From: an uncultured Lachnospiraceae bacterium | GTDB taxonomy: Bacteria > Bacillota > Clostridia > Lachnospirales > Lachnospiraceae | Length of the DNA: 64,000 bases | Assembly (NCBI GenBank): GCA_910587155.1 | Contig: CAJULA010000010.1 | Location: 44,978-108,977 of the forward strand | Direction: 5' to 3' | Part shown: positions 8,295 to 16,521 of the stretch, one piece after another | Layout: every line of letters begins with the position of its first letter | Numbering within the stretch: the stretch's first letter is position 1 | Translations under genes and position numbers: made by a program | The notes under the pieces: generated by a model | Told to the model about the DNA's origin: nothing | Seen by the model: only the letters and a program-made list of their open reading frames with translations | The model's database searches: none

Positions 8295-9317
8295 ATGAAG
8301 GGAAAGAAATTATTGTCAACAGTTCTGGCAGTTGCCATGGTCGGCGCGATGCTGACAGGCTGCGGCAGTGCGGGCGGTTCCGGCTCTACTGCACCGTCAG
8401 GTGACTCGGGCAGCGCATCTGCAGGTGGTGCAGATCTGTCAGGAGAGTCCATTACCTGTATTGTGCCTTATGATGCAGGCGGCGGTACGGATACTGTTAT
8501 GAGGGCGCTGGCTGATTCGGCCAAAGGTTCTTTCAAAAATGTGACAGTGGAGAACCGTTCCGGCGCAGGCGGCGCGACGGGTATGCTGGCAGGTGCAACG
8601 GCCAAGGCAGACGGTACTACGGTTACTATGATCACGGTGGAACTGGCTACGCTGGAGGCAATGGGAACCAATGCAGGGCTGACCTATTCCATGTTTAAAC
8701 CGATCATGATGGTGAACAGCGCATGTTCCGCCATTACGGTTAAAGCAGATGATGATCGCTTTGGCAGTCTGGAAGATCTGATCGAATACAGCAAGAGCAA
8801 CGAGCTGCAGATGGGGAATTCCGGTAACGGCGCTATCTGGCATCTGGCGGCTGCAGGTCTGGCCAAGACAGCGGGTACGGAATTTAAGCATGTGGCATAT
8901 GACGGTGCGGCAGGAGCCATTACGGATCTTCTGGGCGGACATATTGATGCAGTGGCAGTTTCTTATGCGGAAGTTGCAAGCTATGTGGAGAGCGGAGATT
9001 TAAAGGTACTGGCTGTTATGAGTGAAAATCGTCTGGAATCCATTCCGGATGTGCCTACCTGCAAGGAAAGCGGATATGACGCGGTATTGGGTACATGGAG
9101 AGGACTTGGCGTACCCAAGGATACTCCGGATGAAGTGGTGGATGCTTTATATGCGGCGTTCAGCTCAGCAGCGGAATCAGATGCTTTTGTGGAGTTTATG
9201 GACAATTCCAACAACGTGATAGAAATTTTGGATGGCGCTGCATTTGAAGAGCGTATTAAAAAAGATCTGGAGATTTATACCGGGCTTGTCAATGACCTTG
9301 GATTAAAGGTTCAGTAA
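8295..9317 (+). CDS. tctC: TctC-type solute-binding lipoprotein
   Basis: Extracytoplasmic receptor of a tripartite tricarboxylate transporter (TTT). The signal peptide has a lipobox, MLTGC at about residues 17-21, so it is a membrane-anchored lipoprotein. The mature part begins with a Gly/Ser linker, then ITCIVPYDAGGGTDTVMRA, and later ENRSGAGGATG and VAYDGAAGAITDLLGGHIDAV, which are typical of the Bug/TctC fold that captures small carboxylates. The TctB and TctA genes follow. In this operon with uronate enzymes the ligand is inferred to be a sugar acid, not citrate. Confidence 0.9.
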   Translation: MKGKKLLSTVLAVAMVGAMLTGCGSAGGSGSTAPSGDSGSASAGGADLSGESITCIVPYDAGGGTDTVMRALADSAKGSFKNVTVENRSGAGGATGMLAGATAKADGTTVTMITVELATLEAMGTNAGLTYSMFKPIMMVNSACSAITVKADDDRFGSLEDLIEYSKSNELQMGNSGNGAIWHLAAAGLAKTAGTEFKHVAYDGAAGAITDLLGGHIDAVAVSYAEVASYVESGDLKVLAVMSENRLESIPDVPTCKESGYDAVLGTWRGLGVPKDTPDEVVDALYAAFSSAAESDAFVEFMDNSNNVIEILDGAAFEERIKKDLEIYTGLVNDLGLKVQ

Positions 9318-9353
9318 GAAAAAAATACATTGTTATGAAATGAAGCTTATAGG

Positions 9354-9388
9354 ATCAGCGAAGAAGTATGCTTCTTCGCTGATTTTTT
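9354..9388 (+). terminator. Strong intra-operon terminator between tctC and tctB
   Basis: ATCAGCGAAGAAG (9354-9366), loop tatg, CTTCTTCGCTGAT (9371-9383), then T to 9388. The 13-bp stem is perfect. It should stop a large share of transcripts after the binding protein and leave less mRNA for the membrane subunits. Confidence 0.85.
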
Positions 9389-9430
9389 ACATCATATCTC
9401 AGTGAGGAAAAGAGATACGGAGGATTATCA

Positions 9431-9895
9431 ATGAAAAAAGGAAATATCATTTCTTCTGTCATTGTTATGATAATCGGTATTTATGTGCTTGTCGTATGTT
9501 CGGGTTATCCGACGGCAGAGGCATACGGGACAGGCGTACCGGGGCCGGGACTGTGGCCTATAGCAGTGGCAGCTCTGATGGTGGTTGCAGCCATCAGCCT
9601 TCTGATTAAGGCAATCCGTACCAAACCGGAAGATGACACGCCGATTGCGATGTGGACGGAAGGGACTAGGAGAGTATACATAACCATGGCGGCTCTTGTT
9701 GTATATGTGGCAGTATTGGGATTTCTCGGCTTTCTGCTCTCTACCGTTGTCATGCTGTTTGGTTTTATTCAGTGGTTTGCGAAAAAGAATCCGCTTATTA
9801 CCCTGCTTATTTCGGTAATCTGTACGGCAGCCATTTACGGCGTATTCAAATTCCTGCTGAATGTACCTGTTGATTTCGGTTTATTCGCCATATAG
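9431..9895 (+). CDS. tctB: TctB-type small membrane subunit
   Basis: A 154-residue protein with four hydrophobic helices: ISSVIVMIIGIYVLVV, LWPIAVAALMVVAAISLL, ITMAALVVYVAVLGFLGF plus the following LLSTVVMLFGFIQWF, and TLLISVICTAAIYGVFKF. This matches the small TctB/DUF1468 subunit of TTT carriers. The motif TGVPGPGLWP after helix 1 is typical of the family. An AGGAG-like site precedes the ATG, and tctA begins 14 bp downstream. Confidence 0.88.
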   Translation: MKKGNIISSVIVMIIGIYVLVVCSGYPTAEAYGTGVPGPGLWPIAVAALMVVAAISLLIKAIRTKPEDDTPIAMWTEGTRRVYITMAALVVYVAVLGFLGFLLSTVVMLFGFIQWFAKKNPLITLLISVICTAAIYGVFKFLLNVPVDFGLFAI

Positions 9896-9909
9896 AAGGA
9901 GGGAATGTC

Positions 9910-11379
9910 ATGTTAATGGAAGTATTACAGTCAGCTTTTAATCCGATTATCCTTTTATATATGGTAGTGGGTGTGGCGGCAGGTATCTGTATCGGCGCTC
10001 TTCCCGGTCTGACGGCTACTATGGGTGTGGCACTTCTGCTTCCCCTCACATTTGGCATGGATGCCACTTCCGGTATTCTGATGCTGCTTGGTATCTATGT
10101 GGGGGCGATTTACGGCGGTTCCATTTCCGCGGTACTGCTGCATACGCCGGGGACACCTGCATCCGCTGCCACTGCCATAGACGGTTATGAGTTTTCTAAA
10201 AGAGGAGAAGCGGGTCGTGCGCTCGGGATTGCCACACTGGGCAGTTATGTGGGCGGAATCGTCAGTTGTATCTGTCTTTGGCTGATCAGCCCTCAGCTTG
10301 CCAAGCTGGCGCTGAAATTCAGTTCGGCGGAATTTTTTCTGCTGGCGCTGTTCGGACTCTGCATCATTTCCAATATTTCAGGAAAGGATATGGCGAAAGG
10401 TCTGATCTGCGGTTTTCTTGGTATTCTGACAGCGACGATCGGCATAGACAGTGTCACAAGCTATGTGCGCTTTTCCAACAATGTCAATCTGCTCTCTGGT
10501 GTACAGTATATCGCCGTTATGATCGGTCTGTTCGCCATGAGTCAGGCATTTGAATCCATAGAAGATATTTTTTCCAAAGATGAGGTCAACACAAAGGTGA
10601 CAAGGCTGCTTCCCACAAAGGAAGATATGAAAATCATTTTAAAGACTTCATCTGTGACAGGACTGATCGGTACTTTTATCGGTATTGTGCCCGGAGCCGG
10701 AGCAGATATCGGTTCTTTTGTAGGCTACAATGCGGCAAGAGGATTTTCGAAGCATCCCGAACTGTTTGGCAAAGGAGCTCCTGATGCGGTTGCCGCTTCC
10801 GAAGGAGGCAACAATGGTGTGACCGGCGGTGCACTGATTCCCATGCTGACGCTGGGTGTGCCGGGAGATGCGGTGGCGGCTATTATGATCGGCGCGCTGA
10901 CCATCCAGGGACTGACACCCGGCCCCATGCTTTTTGAGAGTAATAAGGTTCTTGTATACACGATTTTTCTTGGCATGTTTATTGCCAATACCATTATGGT
11001 TCTGCTGGGATTTTCCTGTATTAGGCTGTTTACCAAGGTGCTGAGCGTACCTAAGACGATATTGACGCCCATTATCTTTGCTCTCTGTGTGATTGGCAGC
11101 TTCGCCATGAGAAACAATCTGTTTGATGTCGGGATCATGCTTTTTGCGGGAATTGTCGGCTACTTCCTGGGCAAGGTTAAGATTCCCACCTCACCGGCGA
11201 TCCTCGGACTGATTCTTGGACCGATGGCAGAAAAGAATTTCCGTACCGCATTGCTTAAATCAGGCGGAAGCCCGAGCGTATTTTTCAATACGGTTATCTG
11301 CTGGTTCTTTATCATATTGATTGTTGTCTCTCTATTCGGCGGCAGGATCAAAGCATTGATCAAAAAGAGAAAGGCATAA
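9910..11379 (+). CDS. tctA: TctA-type large membrane subunit
   Basis: A 489-residue polytopic permease that carries solute and cations across the membrane, fed by TctC. Seen: GICIGALPGLTATMGVALLLPLTFGM near the start and the internally repeated IGIVPGAGADIGSFVGYNAAR about residue 260, the two Pro/Gly signatures of TctA. The segment YGGSISAVLLHTPGTPASAAT is also diagnostic. About 10-12 helices are visible. The next gene starts 2 bp after its stop, so transport and catabolism are tightly coupled. Confidence 0.93.
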   Translation: MLMEVLQSAFNPIILLYMVVGVAAGICIGALPGLTATMGVALLLPLTFGMDATSGILMLLGIYVGAIYGGSISAVLLHTPGTPASAATAIDGYEFSKRGEAGRALGIATLGSYVGGIVSCICLWLISPQLAKLALKFSSAEFFLLALFGLCIISNISGKDMAKGLICGFLGILTATIGIDSVTSYVRFSNNVNLLSGVQYIAVMIGLFAMSQAFESIEDIFSKDEVNTKVTRLLPTKEDMKIILKTSSVTGLIGTFIGIVPGAGADIGSFVGYNAARGFSKHPELFGKGAPDAVAASEGGNNGVTGGALIPMLTLGVPGDAVAAIMIGALTIQGLTPGPMLFESNKVLVYTIFLGMFIANTIMVLLGFSCIRLFTKVLSVPKTILTPIIFALCVIGSFAMRNNLFDVGIMLFAGIVGYFLGKVKIPTSPAILGLILGPMAEKNFRTALLKSGGSPSVFFNTVICWFFIILIVVSLFGGRIKALIKKRKA

Positions 11380-11381
11380 GT

Positions 11382-12353
11382 ATGTCTGAAATCATAACTA
11401 TGGGAGAAACCATGGCGGCGATGACGCCAAAGAGTACCGGTTATCTCCACTATGTCAGAGAATATGAAATGCGAATTGCCGGTGCGGAGAGCAATCTTGC
11501 CATCGGTGTCTGTAAACTGGGACACAGTGCATCGTGGATCAGCACTCTGGGGGATGATGAGCTGGGATATTTTGTAAATAACAGTATCCGGGCGGAGGGT
11601 GTCGACACCACGTGGGTGCGGTTTGATGACACATACAGAACAGGCGTGATGTTCAAACAGATCCTGAGCGGGAAAGAAACCAGTGTATTCTATTATCGGG
11701 AAAATTCCGCTGCCAGCCATATGGATGCGGATTTGCTTGCACCGTCAATGTTTGCGGGCGGAAAGATTCTGCATCTGACCGGTATCACACCGGTGCTGTC
11801 CGATACTTGCAGGGCGCTGACAGAGAAGGCGGTGTCCATGGCACAGGAGGCGGGACTTCAGATCAGCTTTGATCCCAATATCCGCAGGAAGCTGTGGAAA
11901 GACACGGATTATACGCCGGTACTGAAGAGGCTGGCAGAACATGCCAATATTCTGATGATGGGACTGGAAGAAGCAAAGGTTCTCTATGGAACGGCGGAAA
12001 AAGAAGAGATTGCCGAAGCGTTTTTTAAAAGGAAAGAGGCCTTATATCTTGCCATTAAAGACGGCAGCCAAGGCGCATGGGTGGCGGAGAGGTCAGGCGG
12101 TTATGAGATACCGCCCCATCCCTGCCGCCCCGTCGATCCCATCGGGGCGGGGGATGCCTTCAATGCAGGATTTCTCTGCGGACTTCTGGAAAACAGATCT
12201 GTAGAGGAAGCAGGGCAGATTGCAGCGATTGCGGGGGCGTTGGCTACGGAAAGCTATGGAGACATTGAAGGGTATCCCACCGGCCGGAATATAAAACGGA
12301 TCTTGGGACAAAAATTCGGAAACACAAACGACAGTGGAGAAATTTACCGCTGA
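11382..12353 (+). CDS. kdgK: PfkB-family sugar kinase, probable 2-keto-3-deoxygluconate kinase
   Basis: Phosphorylates a sugar acid, most likely KDG to KDPG. The 323 residues show the ribokinase fold: an N-terminal GAESNLAIGVCKLG patch that binds substrate, and the C-terminal catalytic signature PIGAGDAFNAGF with the base Asp. Its place between the transporter and a KDPG aldolase supports KDG as substrate. A second kinase of the same family lies at 17383, so the two may differ in stereochemistry (gluconate or galactonate series). Confidence 0.85.
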   Translation: MSEIITMGETMAAMTPKSTGYLHYVREYEMRIAGAESNLAIGVCKLGHSASWISTLGDDELGYFVNNSIRAEGVDTTWVRFDDTYRTGVMFKQILSGKETSVFYYRENSAASHMDADLLAPSMFAGGKILHLTGITPVLSDTCRALTEKAVSMAQEAGLQISFDPNIRRKLWKDTDYTPVLKRLAEHANILMMGLEEAKVLYGTAEKEEIAEAFFKRKEALYLAIKDGSQGAWVAERSGGYEIPPHPCRPVDPIGAGDAFNAGFLCGLLENRSVEEAGQIAAIAGALATESYGDIEGYPTGRNIKRILGQKFGNTNDSGEIYR

Positions 12354-12365
12354 CATGGAGGGCGT

Positions 12366-13037
12366 ATGCGGGACCTGAAAACAGCAGGAGTCCGTATACG
12401 GGACTGGAATATGAAAACGATATTAAAAAATAACCCGATATGTGCGATTATGCGCAATGTACCGACAGAGAAGGCGGTATCTTACGCGAAAGCAGTATAT
12501 CGGGGCGGAATTAAAATGTTTGAAGTGGCGATGAATACGCCGGAAGGCGCCAGACAGATCGGGATGCTGCGCAGCGAATTTGGAGACAGTGCCTATGTGG
12601 GAGCGGGAACTGTGATTGACAAAGAGCGCTGCCAGGCGGCCAAAGAGGCCGGTGCACAGTTTTTTCTGACACCCAATGCTGCGGTCGTGACGCTTTCCTA
12701 TTGCCGGGAACATGCAATACCACTGCTTCCGGGCGTCCTGACACCGACAGATGTGGGCGTCTGCCTCGACTACGGCTATCATATTATGAAGCTGTTTCCG
12801 GCAGGCGATATGCCCATGTCTTATATCAAAAGCCTGAAGGGGCCTTTTGACGGAACAGAATATGTGGCTGTGGGCGGTGTGAGTCCGGAAAATATCGGTG
12901 ATTTTTTCAAAGCCGGTTTTATCGGCGTGGGGATTGGCAGCAATCTGATCCCAAAAGAGATGGTAGAGCGCGGTGCGTGGGATGAGGCGTCAGAACGGAT
13001 TGCGCAATTGTATGAACAGGTCAGGGTGTGGAGATAA
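12366..13037 (+). CDS. eda: KDPG/KHG aldolase (single-domain)
   Basis: Splits KDPG into pyruvate and glyceraldehyde-3-phosphate through a Schiff base. Conserved elements: MFEVAMNTP (active-site Glu), VGAGTV (Thr region) and IMKLFPAGD with the Schiff-base Lys. GGVSPENIG near the end binds phosphate. The ATG at 12366 has GGAGG 5 bp upstream. An ATG at 12411 fits the family length better (about 208 residues) but has no good site. Paired with the kinase 12 bp upstream. Confidence 0.92.
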   Translation: MRDLKTAGVRIRDWNMKTILKNNPICAIMRNVPTEKAVSYAKAVYRGGIKMFEVAMNTPEGARQIGMLRSEFGDSAYVGAGTVIDKERCQAAKEAGAQFFLTPNAAVVTLSYCREHAIPLLPGVLTPTDVGVCLDYGYHIMKLFPAGDMPMSYIKSLKGPFDGTEYVAVGGVSPENIGDFFKAGFIGVGIGSNLIPKEMVERGAWDEASERIAQLYEQVRVWR

Positions 13038-13056
13038 AAGGAAAGGGGAAAAGAGG

Positions 13057-13929
13057 ATGGAAGTCAGAGCGGCGGCATCACCGAAGGATGCGATGCATTA
13101 TACGACGGAACGTCTCCGGGAAGAATTTCTGATTCAGAATCTGTTTGTGCCGGGTGAGACGAGAATGGTTTACAGTCATATTGACAGAATCATTACGGGC
13201 GGGATTGTCCCTGTTACGCCGATCTCACTTGCCGCGAGAGAAGAGCTGCGGGCGGATTATTTTCTGCAGAGAAGGGAAATGGGGATCATCAATATTGGTG
13301 CAGAAGGTATGATAACGGTGGACGGAAAGAAATTTCCGCTGAAAAACAGAGATGGTTTATATATCGGCATGGGCAGCAAAAATGTGACCTTTGCCAGTAA
13401 AGACCGCTTTGATCCGGCCAGATTTTACCTGAACAGTACACCGGCTCACCACACGTATCCCACGGTACTGATCCGACCGGATGGCAGGGATGGCGATGAG
13501 GAAAAAGAAGGTACTGTTATCGTGAAACCTGAAAATAAGGTGGAGCTGGGTACGCTGGAGGAGTCAAATCACAGAACGATCTGTAAATATATCCTGCCCG
13601 GTCAGGTGGAGAGCTGTCAGCTTGTTATGGGAATGACAAGACTGGAGCCGGGCAGTGTCTGGAACAGTATGCCATGTCATACGCACGAGCGGCGGATGGA
13701 AGTTTATCTGTATTTTGATTTGTCGGCGGATGCGTTTGTCATGCATTATATGGGAGAGCCGTCTCAGACCAGACATATCGTTGTAAGAAATGAAGAAGCA
13801 GTCATTTCGCCCAGCTGGTCGATTCACTGCGGGTGCGGGACGAGAGCTTATTCTTTTATATGGGGAATGGCAGGGGAAAATCAGGAATTTGACGATATGG
13901 ACGCCATTCCCAATCAGGATCTGCTGTAG
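13057..13929 (+). CDS. kduI: 5-dehydro-4-deoxy-D-glucuronate isomerase KduI
   Basis: Converts 5-keto-4-deoxyuronate to 3-deoxy-D-glycero-2,5-hexodiulosonate, the step after unsaturated uronates from pectin or glycosaminoglycan lyases. The cupin metal ligands are in CHTHERRMEVYLYF and a late HCGCGTRAYSFIWGMAGEN. The ATG at 13057 directly follows an AAGAGG site and gives 290 residues, close to the usual 278. The frame runs 28 codons upstream into the aldolase gene, but that would make a spurious N terminus. This gene identifies the pathway of the island. Confidence 0.95.
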   Translation: MEVRAAASPKDAMHYTTERLREEFLIQNLFVPGETRMVYSHIDRIITGGIVPVTPISLAAREELRADYFLQRREMGIINIGAEGMITVDGKKFPLKNRDGLYIGMGSKNVTFASKDRFDPARFYLNSTPAHHTYPTVLIRPDGRDGDEEKEGTVIVKPENKVELGTLEESNHRTICKYILPGQVESCQLVMGMTRLEPGSVWNSMPCHTHERRMEVYLYFDLSADAFVMHYMGEPSQTRHIVVRNEEAVISPSWSIHCGCGTRAYSFIWGMAGENQEFDDMDAIPNQDLL

Positions 13930-14012
13930 AGAAGGCAGAAAAACAAGGCATCGGTTCCGGCCGGGCAGCCTGTCGGAACTGGGAGAAGATGAGAAAGGAA
14001 CAGGACAATCAT

Positions 14013-14972
14013 ATGAATCCGATACTTGAAAAAATTGAAAAACTGGGGATTGTGCCGGTGGTAGTGCTGCATGACGCAGGGGATGCGGAACCGGTGGCAA
14101 AGGCACTTTGTGCAGGCGGGCTTCCGGTTGCGGAGGTGACATTCCGGACGGATGCGGCGGCTGAGTCCATCCGCATTATGAAAGAGAAATTCCCGCAGAT
14201 GCTGGTTGGAGCAGGAACGGTTCTGACGACAGAACAGGTTGACCGGGCGGTAGACGCAGGGGCTGAATTTATCGTAAGCCCCGGTTTTAATAAAACGGTA
14301 GTGGAGTACTGCCTGAAAAATGGAGTGCTGATGACACCGGGATGCAATAATCCGTCTGCGATAGAAGGAGCCATGGAACTGGGGCTGGATGTGGTGAAAT
14401 TTTTTCCGGCGGAAGCGTCCGGCGGTCTGAAGGCAATCAAGGCAATGGCGGCGCCTTATGTTAACCTGAAATTTATGCCAACAGGTGGTATCAATGAAAA
14501 AAATATAGGGGAATATCTGTCATTTCCAAGAATCATAGCCTGCGGCGGAAGCTGGATGGTGAGCGGAGAGCTCGTAAAAAATAAAGAATATGATAAAATA
14601 GAAGCGCTTACCAGAGAGGCAGTGATGACAGTGCTTGGATTTGATCTGAGGCATATCGGCATCAACTGTGATAATGAGGGAGAGGCGGAACGAACAGCGG
14701 AATTTTTCTCGAAGGCGTTTGGGTTTGCGGCAAAAGCAGGACAGAGTTCTATATTTGCAGGTGCTTATGTGGAGGCGTTGAAGACACCCTATCTGGGCGC
14801 CAGAGGACATATTGCCATCGGCACCAACAGCATCGAGCGGGCAGTTAATTATCTGGATGTTATGGGTATTGCGGTGGATATGGAGACAGCCAAGTATAAG
14901 GACGGAAAGCTGACGGCTGTTTATCTGAAAGATGAAGTATCGGGATTTGCGGTGCATCTTCTGCAAAAATAA
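14013..14972 (+). CDS. KDPG aldolase fused to a C-terminal VOC/glyoxalase-like domain
   Basis: Residues 1-205 are a second KDPG/KHG aldolase: VAEVTFRTD (Glu), LVGAGTVLT, and VVKFFPAEASGG with the Schiff-base Lys; PTGGINEKNIG binds phosphate. Residues about 212-319 form an added domain (LRHIGINCDNEGEAERTAEFFSKAFGF, then HIAIGTNSIERAVNYL, then VSGFAVHLLQK) with the beta-alpha-beta-beta-beta look of VOC proteins. The ATG at 14013 opens with the normal MNPILEKI start; an ATG at 13989 is in frame but adds eight unusual residues. The VOC part may bind metal or substrate; its job is not known. Confidence 0.88.
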   Translation: MNPILEKIEKLGIVPVVVLHDAGDAEPVAKALCAGGLPVAEVTFRTDAAAESIRIMKEKFPQMLVGAGTVLTTEQVDRAVDAGAEFIVSPGFNKTVVEYCLKNGVLMTPGCNNPSAIEGAMELGLDVVKFFPAEASGGLKAIKAMAAPYVNLKFMPTGGINEKNIGEYLSFPRIIACGGSWMVSGELVKNKEYDKIEALTREAVMTVLGFDLRHIGINCDNEGEAERTAEFFSKAFGFAAKAGQSSIFAGAYVEALKTPYLGARGHIAIGTNSIERAVNYLDVMGIAVDMETAKYKDGKLTAVYLKDEVSGFAVHLLQK

Positions 14973-15017
14973 TGGATTTTGTCACTGGAGGATGATCTCC
15001 CGGATACTGATTATACG

Positions 15018-15049
15018 GGCGCACCGGCATAAGCTTTGGTGCGCCGTTT
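15018..15049 (+). terminator. Hairpin after the catabolic operon
   Basis: GGCGCACC (15018-15025) pairs with GGTGCGCC (15038-15045), followed by GTTTT. It has an 8-bp GC-rich stem but a short U-run, so termination may be partial and readthrough could feed the MFS gene. Confidence 0.55.
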
Positions 15050-15128
15050 TACGTTTGCGGAACAAGATATTTGATTCCGGGCAGAGAGCGGATGCCATCC
15101 CGGGAAATAAAATAAAGGAATCGGAAGG

Positions 15129-16331
15129 ATGAATGGTCTTAAGACACAAAAGGAAAAAAAGTGCCTCTGGTATACATATCTGACATTTATGATGAATGGT
15201 CTGTTGGCATTGTCTCTTGGCTCCCTGCTGCCCTTTATCCGTGAGTCAGCGGGTCTGAGCTATGCATTTGCGGGTATGATTGTAAGCCTCCATTCGGTCG
15301 GGAACCTGCTTGCCGGTTTTGCTGCCGGTATTTTTCCTGCTGTAATAGGGAAAAGAAAGAATATCCTGTTGTTCAATGCCTGCTATGCACTGTCTTATTT
15401 GTTGATTGTTGCGGGCGGGAATGCTTTTTGCCTGGCATTGGCTTATTTTATGACCGGTCTTGCCAGAGGGGCATCCAGCAATTTTGCCAATGATATGGTC
15501 AACAGTCTGGCGCCGGGTAAGGCGTCTTACCTGAACGGCCTTCATGCCATGTTTTCTGTCGGCGCCTTTTCCTTTCCCGTTTTTCTCACCATTCTGACAC
15601 GCAGCAGTGTGGCAAACTGGATGTATGCCTGCTATGCAATGGTGGGTATGGGTATCTTAAGCTGGCTTTTGTATTACAGGATGCCGATGGAAAAAGGGAA
15701 GGCGGCCCGGAAAGAGGCAGAGAGTGGAAGAGGGACCGGACAACTGGCATTTTTCAAAGAACCACTGTTTTATCTCTGTACGCTGATTCTATTTTTTTAT
15801 TTGTGTGCGGAACAGGGAGTAATCGGCTGGCTGATCACATATTTTGTGGACACTGGCTTGCTTACCGTGTCCCTCTCCCAGTTGATGGCCAGCATGCTCT
15901 GGATTATGATGCTGACAGGGCGCCTGACAACAGCCTGGGCGGTCAGGAGGGCAAAAAAAGAACACTTGCTTTTGCTCATGAGTACCGGAGCGGTATGCTT
16001 TTTCTTCTGCCTGTTGCGCTCTGAAAATACGCTGCCTGTTTTATTTGGGATTATGGGATTTGGTTTCAGCATGGCTGGGATTTATCCCACGACCGTATCC
16101 TTTTGTGGTACGCTCATTCAAAAATATGCCATCGCGTGGAGTTTTATTCTGACCCTGGCCAGTTTTGGTTCGATTCTCATGCCCGCCGTGATCGGCAGAG
16201 TGGCACAATATGCCGGGATTGCCTATGCGATGGGCTTAGTGGCGATAGCCGTGGCGGTGGATTTGATTCTGATCGCGATTCTGAATTTGTATATTTCACG
16301 GAAGGCGGAAAAAAATGCCGACGCATTGTAA
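15129..16331 (+). CDS. MFS transporter
   Basis: A 400-residue carrier with about 12 helices. The first helix pair surrounds LALSLGSLLPFIRESAGLSYAFAGMIVSLHS and is followed by the cytoplasmic loop FPAVIGKRKN, the usual MFS loop 2-3 region. A long central loop (about residues 190-210) is charged (KGKAARKEAESGRG). Lying inside the uronate island, it is likely a sugar or sugar-acid symporter; substrate unknown. It resembles the FucP/fucose-permease branch of MFS in outline only. AAGG and GGAAGG sites precede the ATG. Confidence 0.75.
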   Translation: MNGLKTQKEKKCLWYTYLTFMMNGLLALSLGSLLPFIRESAGLSYAFAGMIVSLHSVGNLLAGFAAGIFPAVIGKRKNILLFNACYALSYLLIVAGGNAFCLALAYFMTGLARGASSNFANDMVNSLAPGKASYLNGLHAMFSVGAFSFPVFLTILTRSSVANWMYACYAMVGMGILSWLLYYRMPMEKGKAARKEAESGRGTGQLAFFKEPLFYLCTLILFFYLCAEQGVIGWLITYFVDTGLLTVSLSQLMASMLWIMMLTGRLTTAWAVRRAKKEHLLLLMSTGAVCFFFCLLRSENTLPVLFGIMGFGFSMAGIYPTTVSFCGTLIQKYAIAWSFILTLASFGSILMPAVIGRVAQYAGIAYAMGLVAIAVAVDLILIAILNLYISRKAEKNADAL

Positions 16332-16355
16332 TATTAGACAAAAATAATGCAACAA

Positions 16356-16367
16356 ATTAGGTAAAAT
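16356..16367 (+). promoter_or_regulatory. Shared upstream element AATTAGGTAAAAT-like (copy 2)
   Basis: The core TTAGGTAAAAT (16357-16367) lies 34 bp upstream of the -35 of uronate promoter 2, almost the same offset as copy 1. Confidence 0.4.
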
Positions 16368-16400
16368 CGGAGAAGATAACGGCAAAAAAGCTATAATTGC

Positions 16401-16475
16401 TTGACAGTGGCGAAAAAGACCTTATAATAAAATTAAAGGTTTCACTATATGGAATTATGTTTCGCTATATGAAAC
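16401..16475 (+). promoter_or_regulatory. Uronate promoter 2 with two tandem IclR-type operators
   Basis: TTGACA (16401-16406), 16-bp spacer, TATAAT (16423-16428). Two 17-bp boxes follow, again 20 bp apart: GTTTCACTATATGGAAT (16439-16455) and GTTTCGCTATATGAAAC (16459-16475). Box sequences, number, spacing and distance to the -10 match promoter 1. Confidence 0.78.
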
Positions 16476-16521
16476 AAATAAAAAGCAATCGGCCGGGGAA
16501 GAAAGGGTTTGGGCAGAAGGT

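Noticed and set aside
12973..13056. Longer start for KduI
   Set aside because: It would overlap the aldolase gene by 65 bp and has no ribosome site; the ATG at 13057 does.
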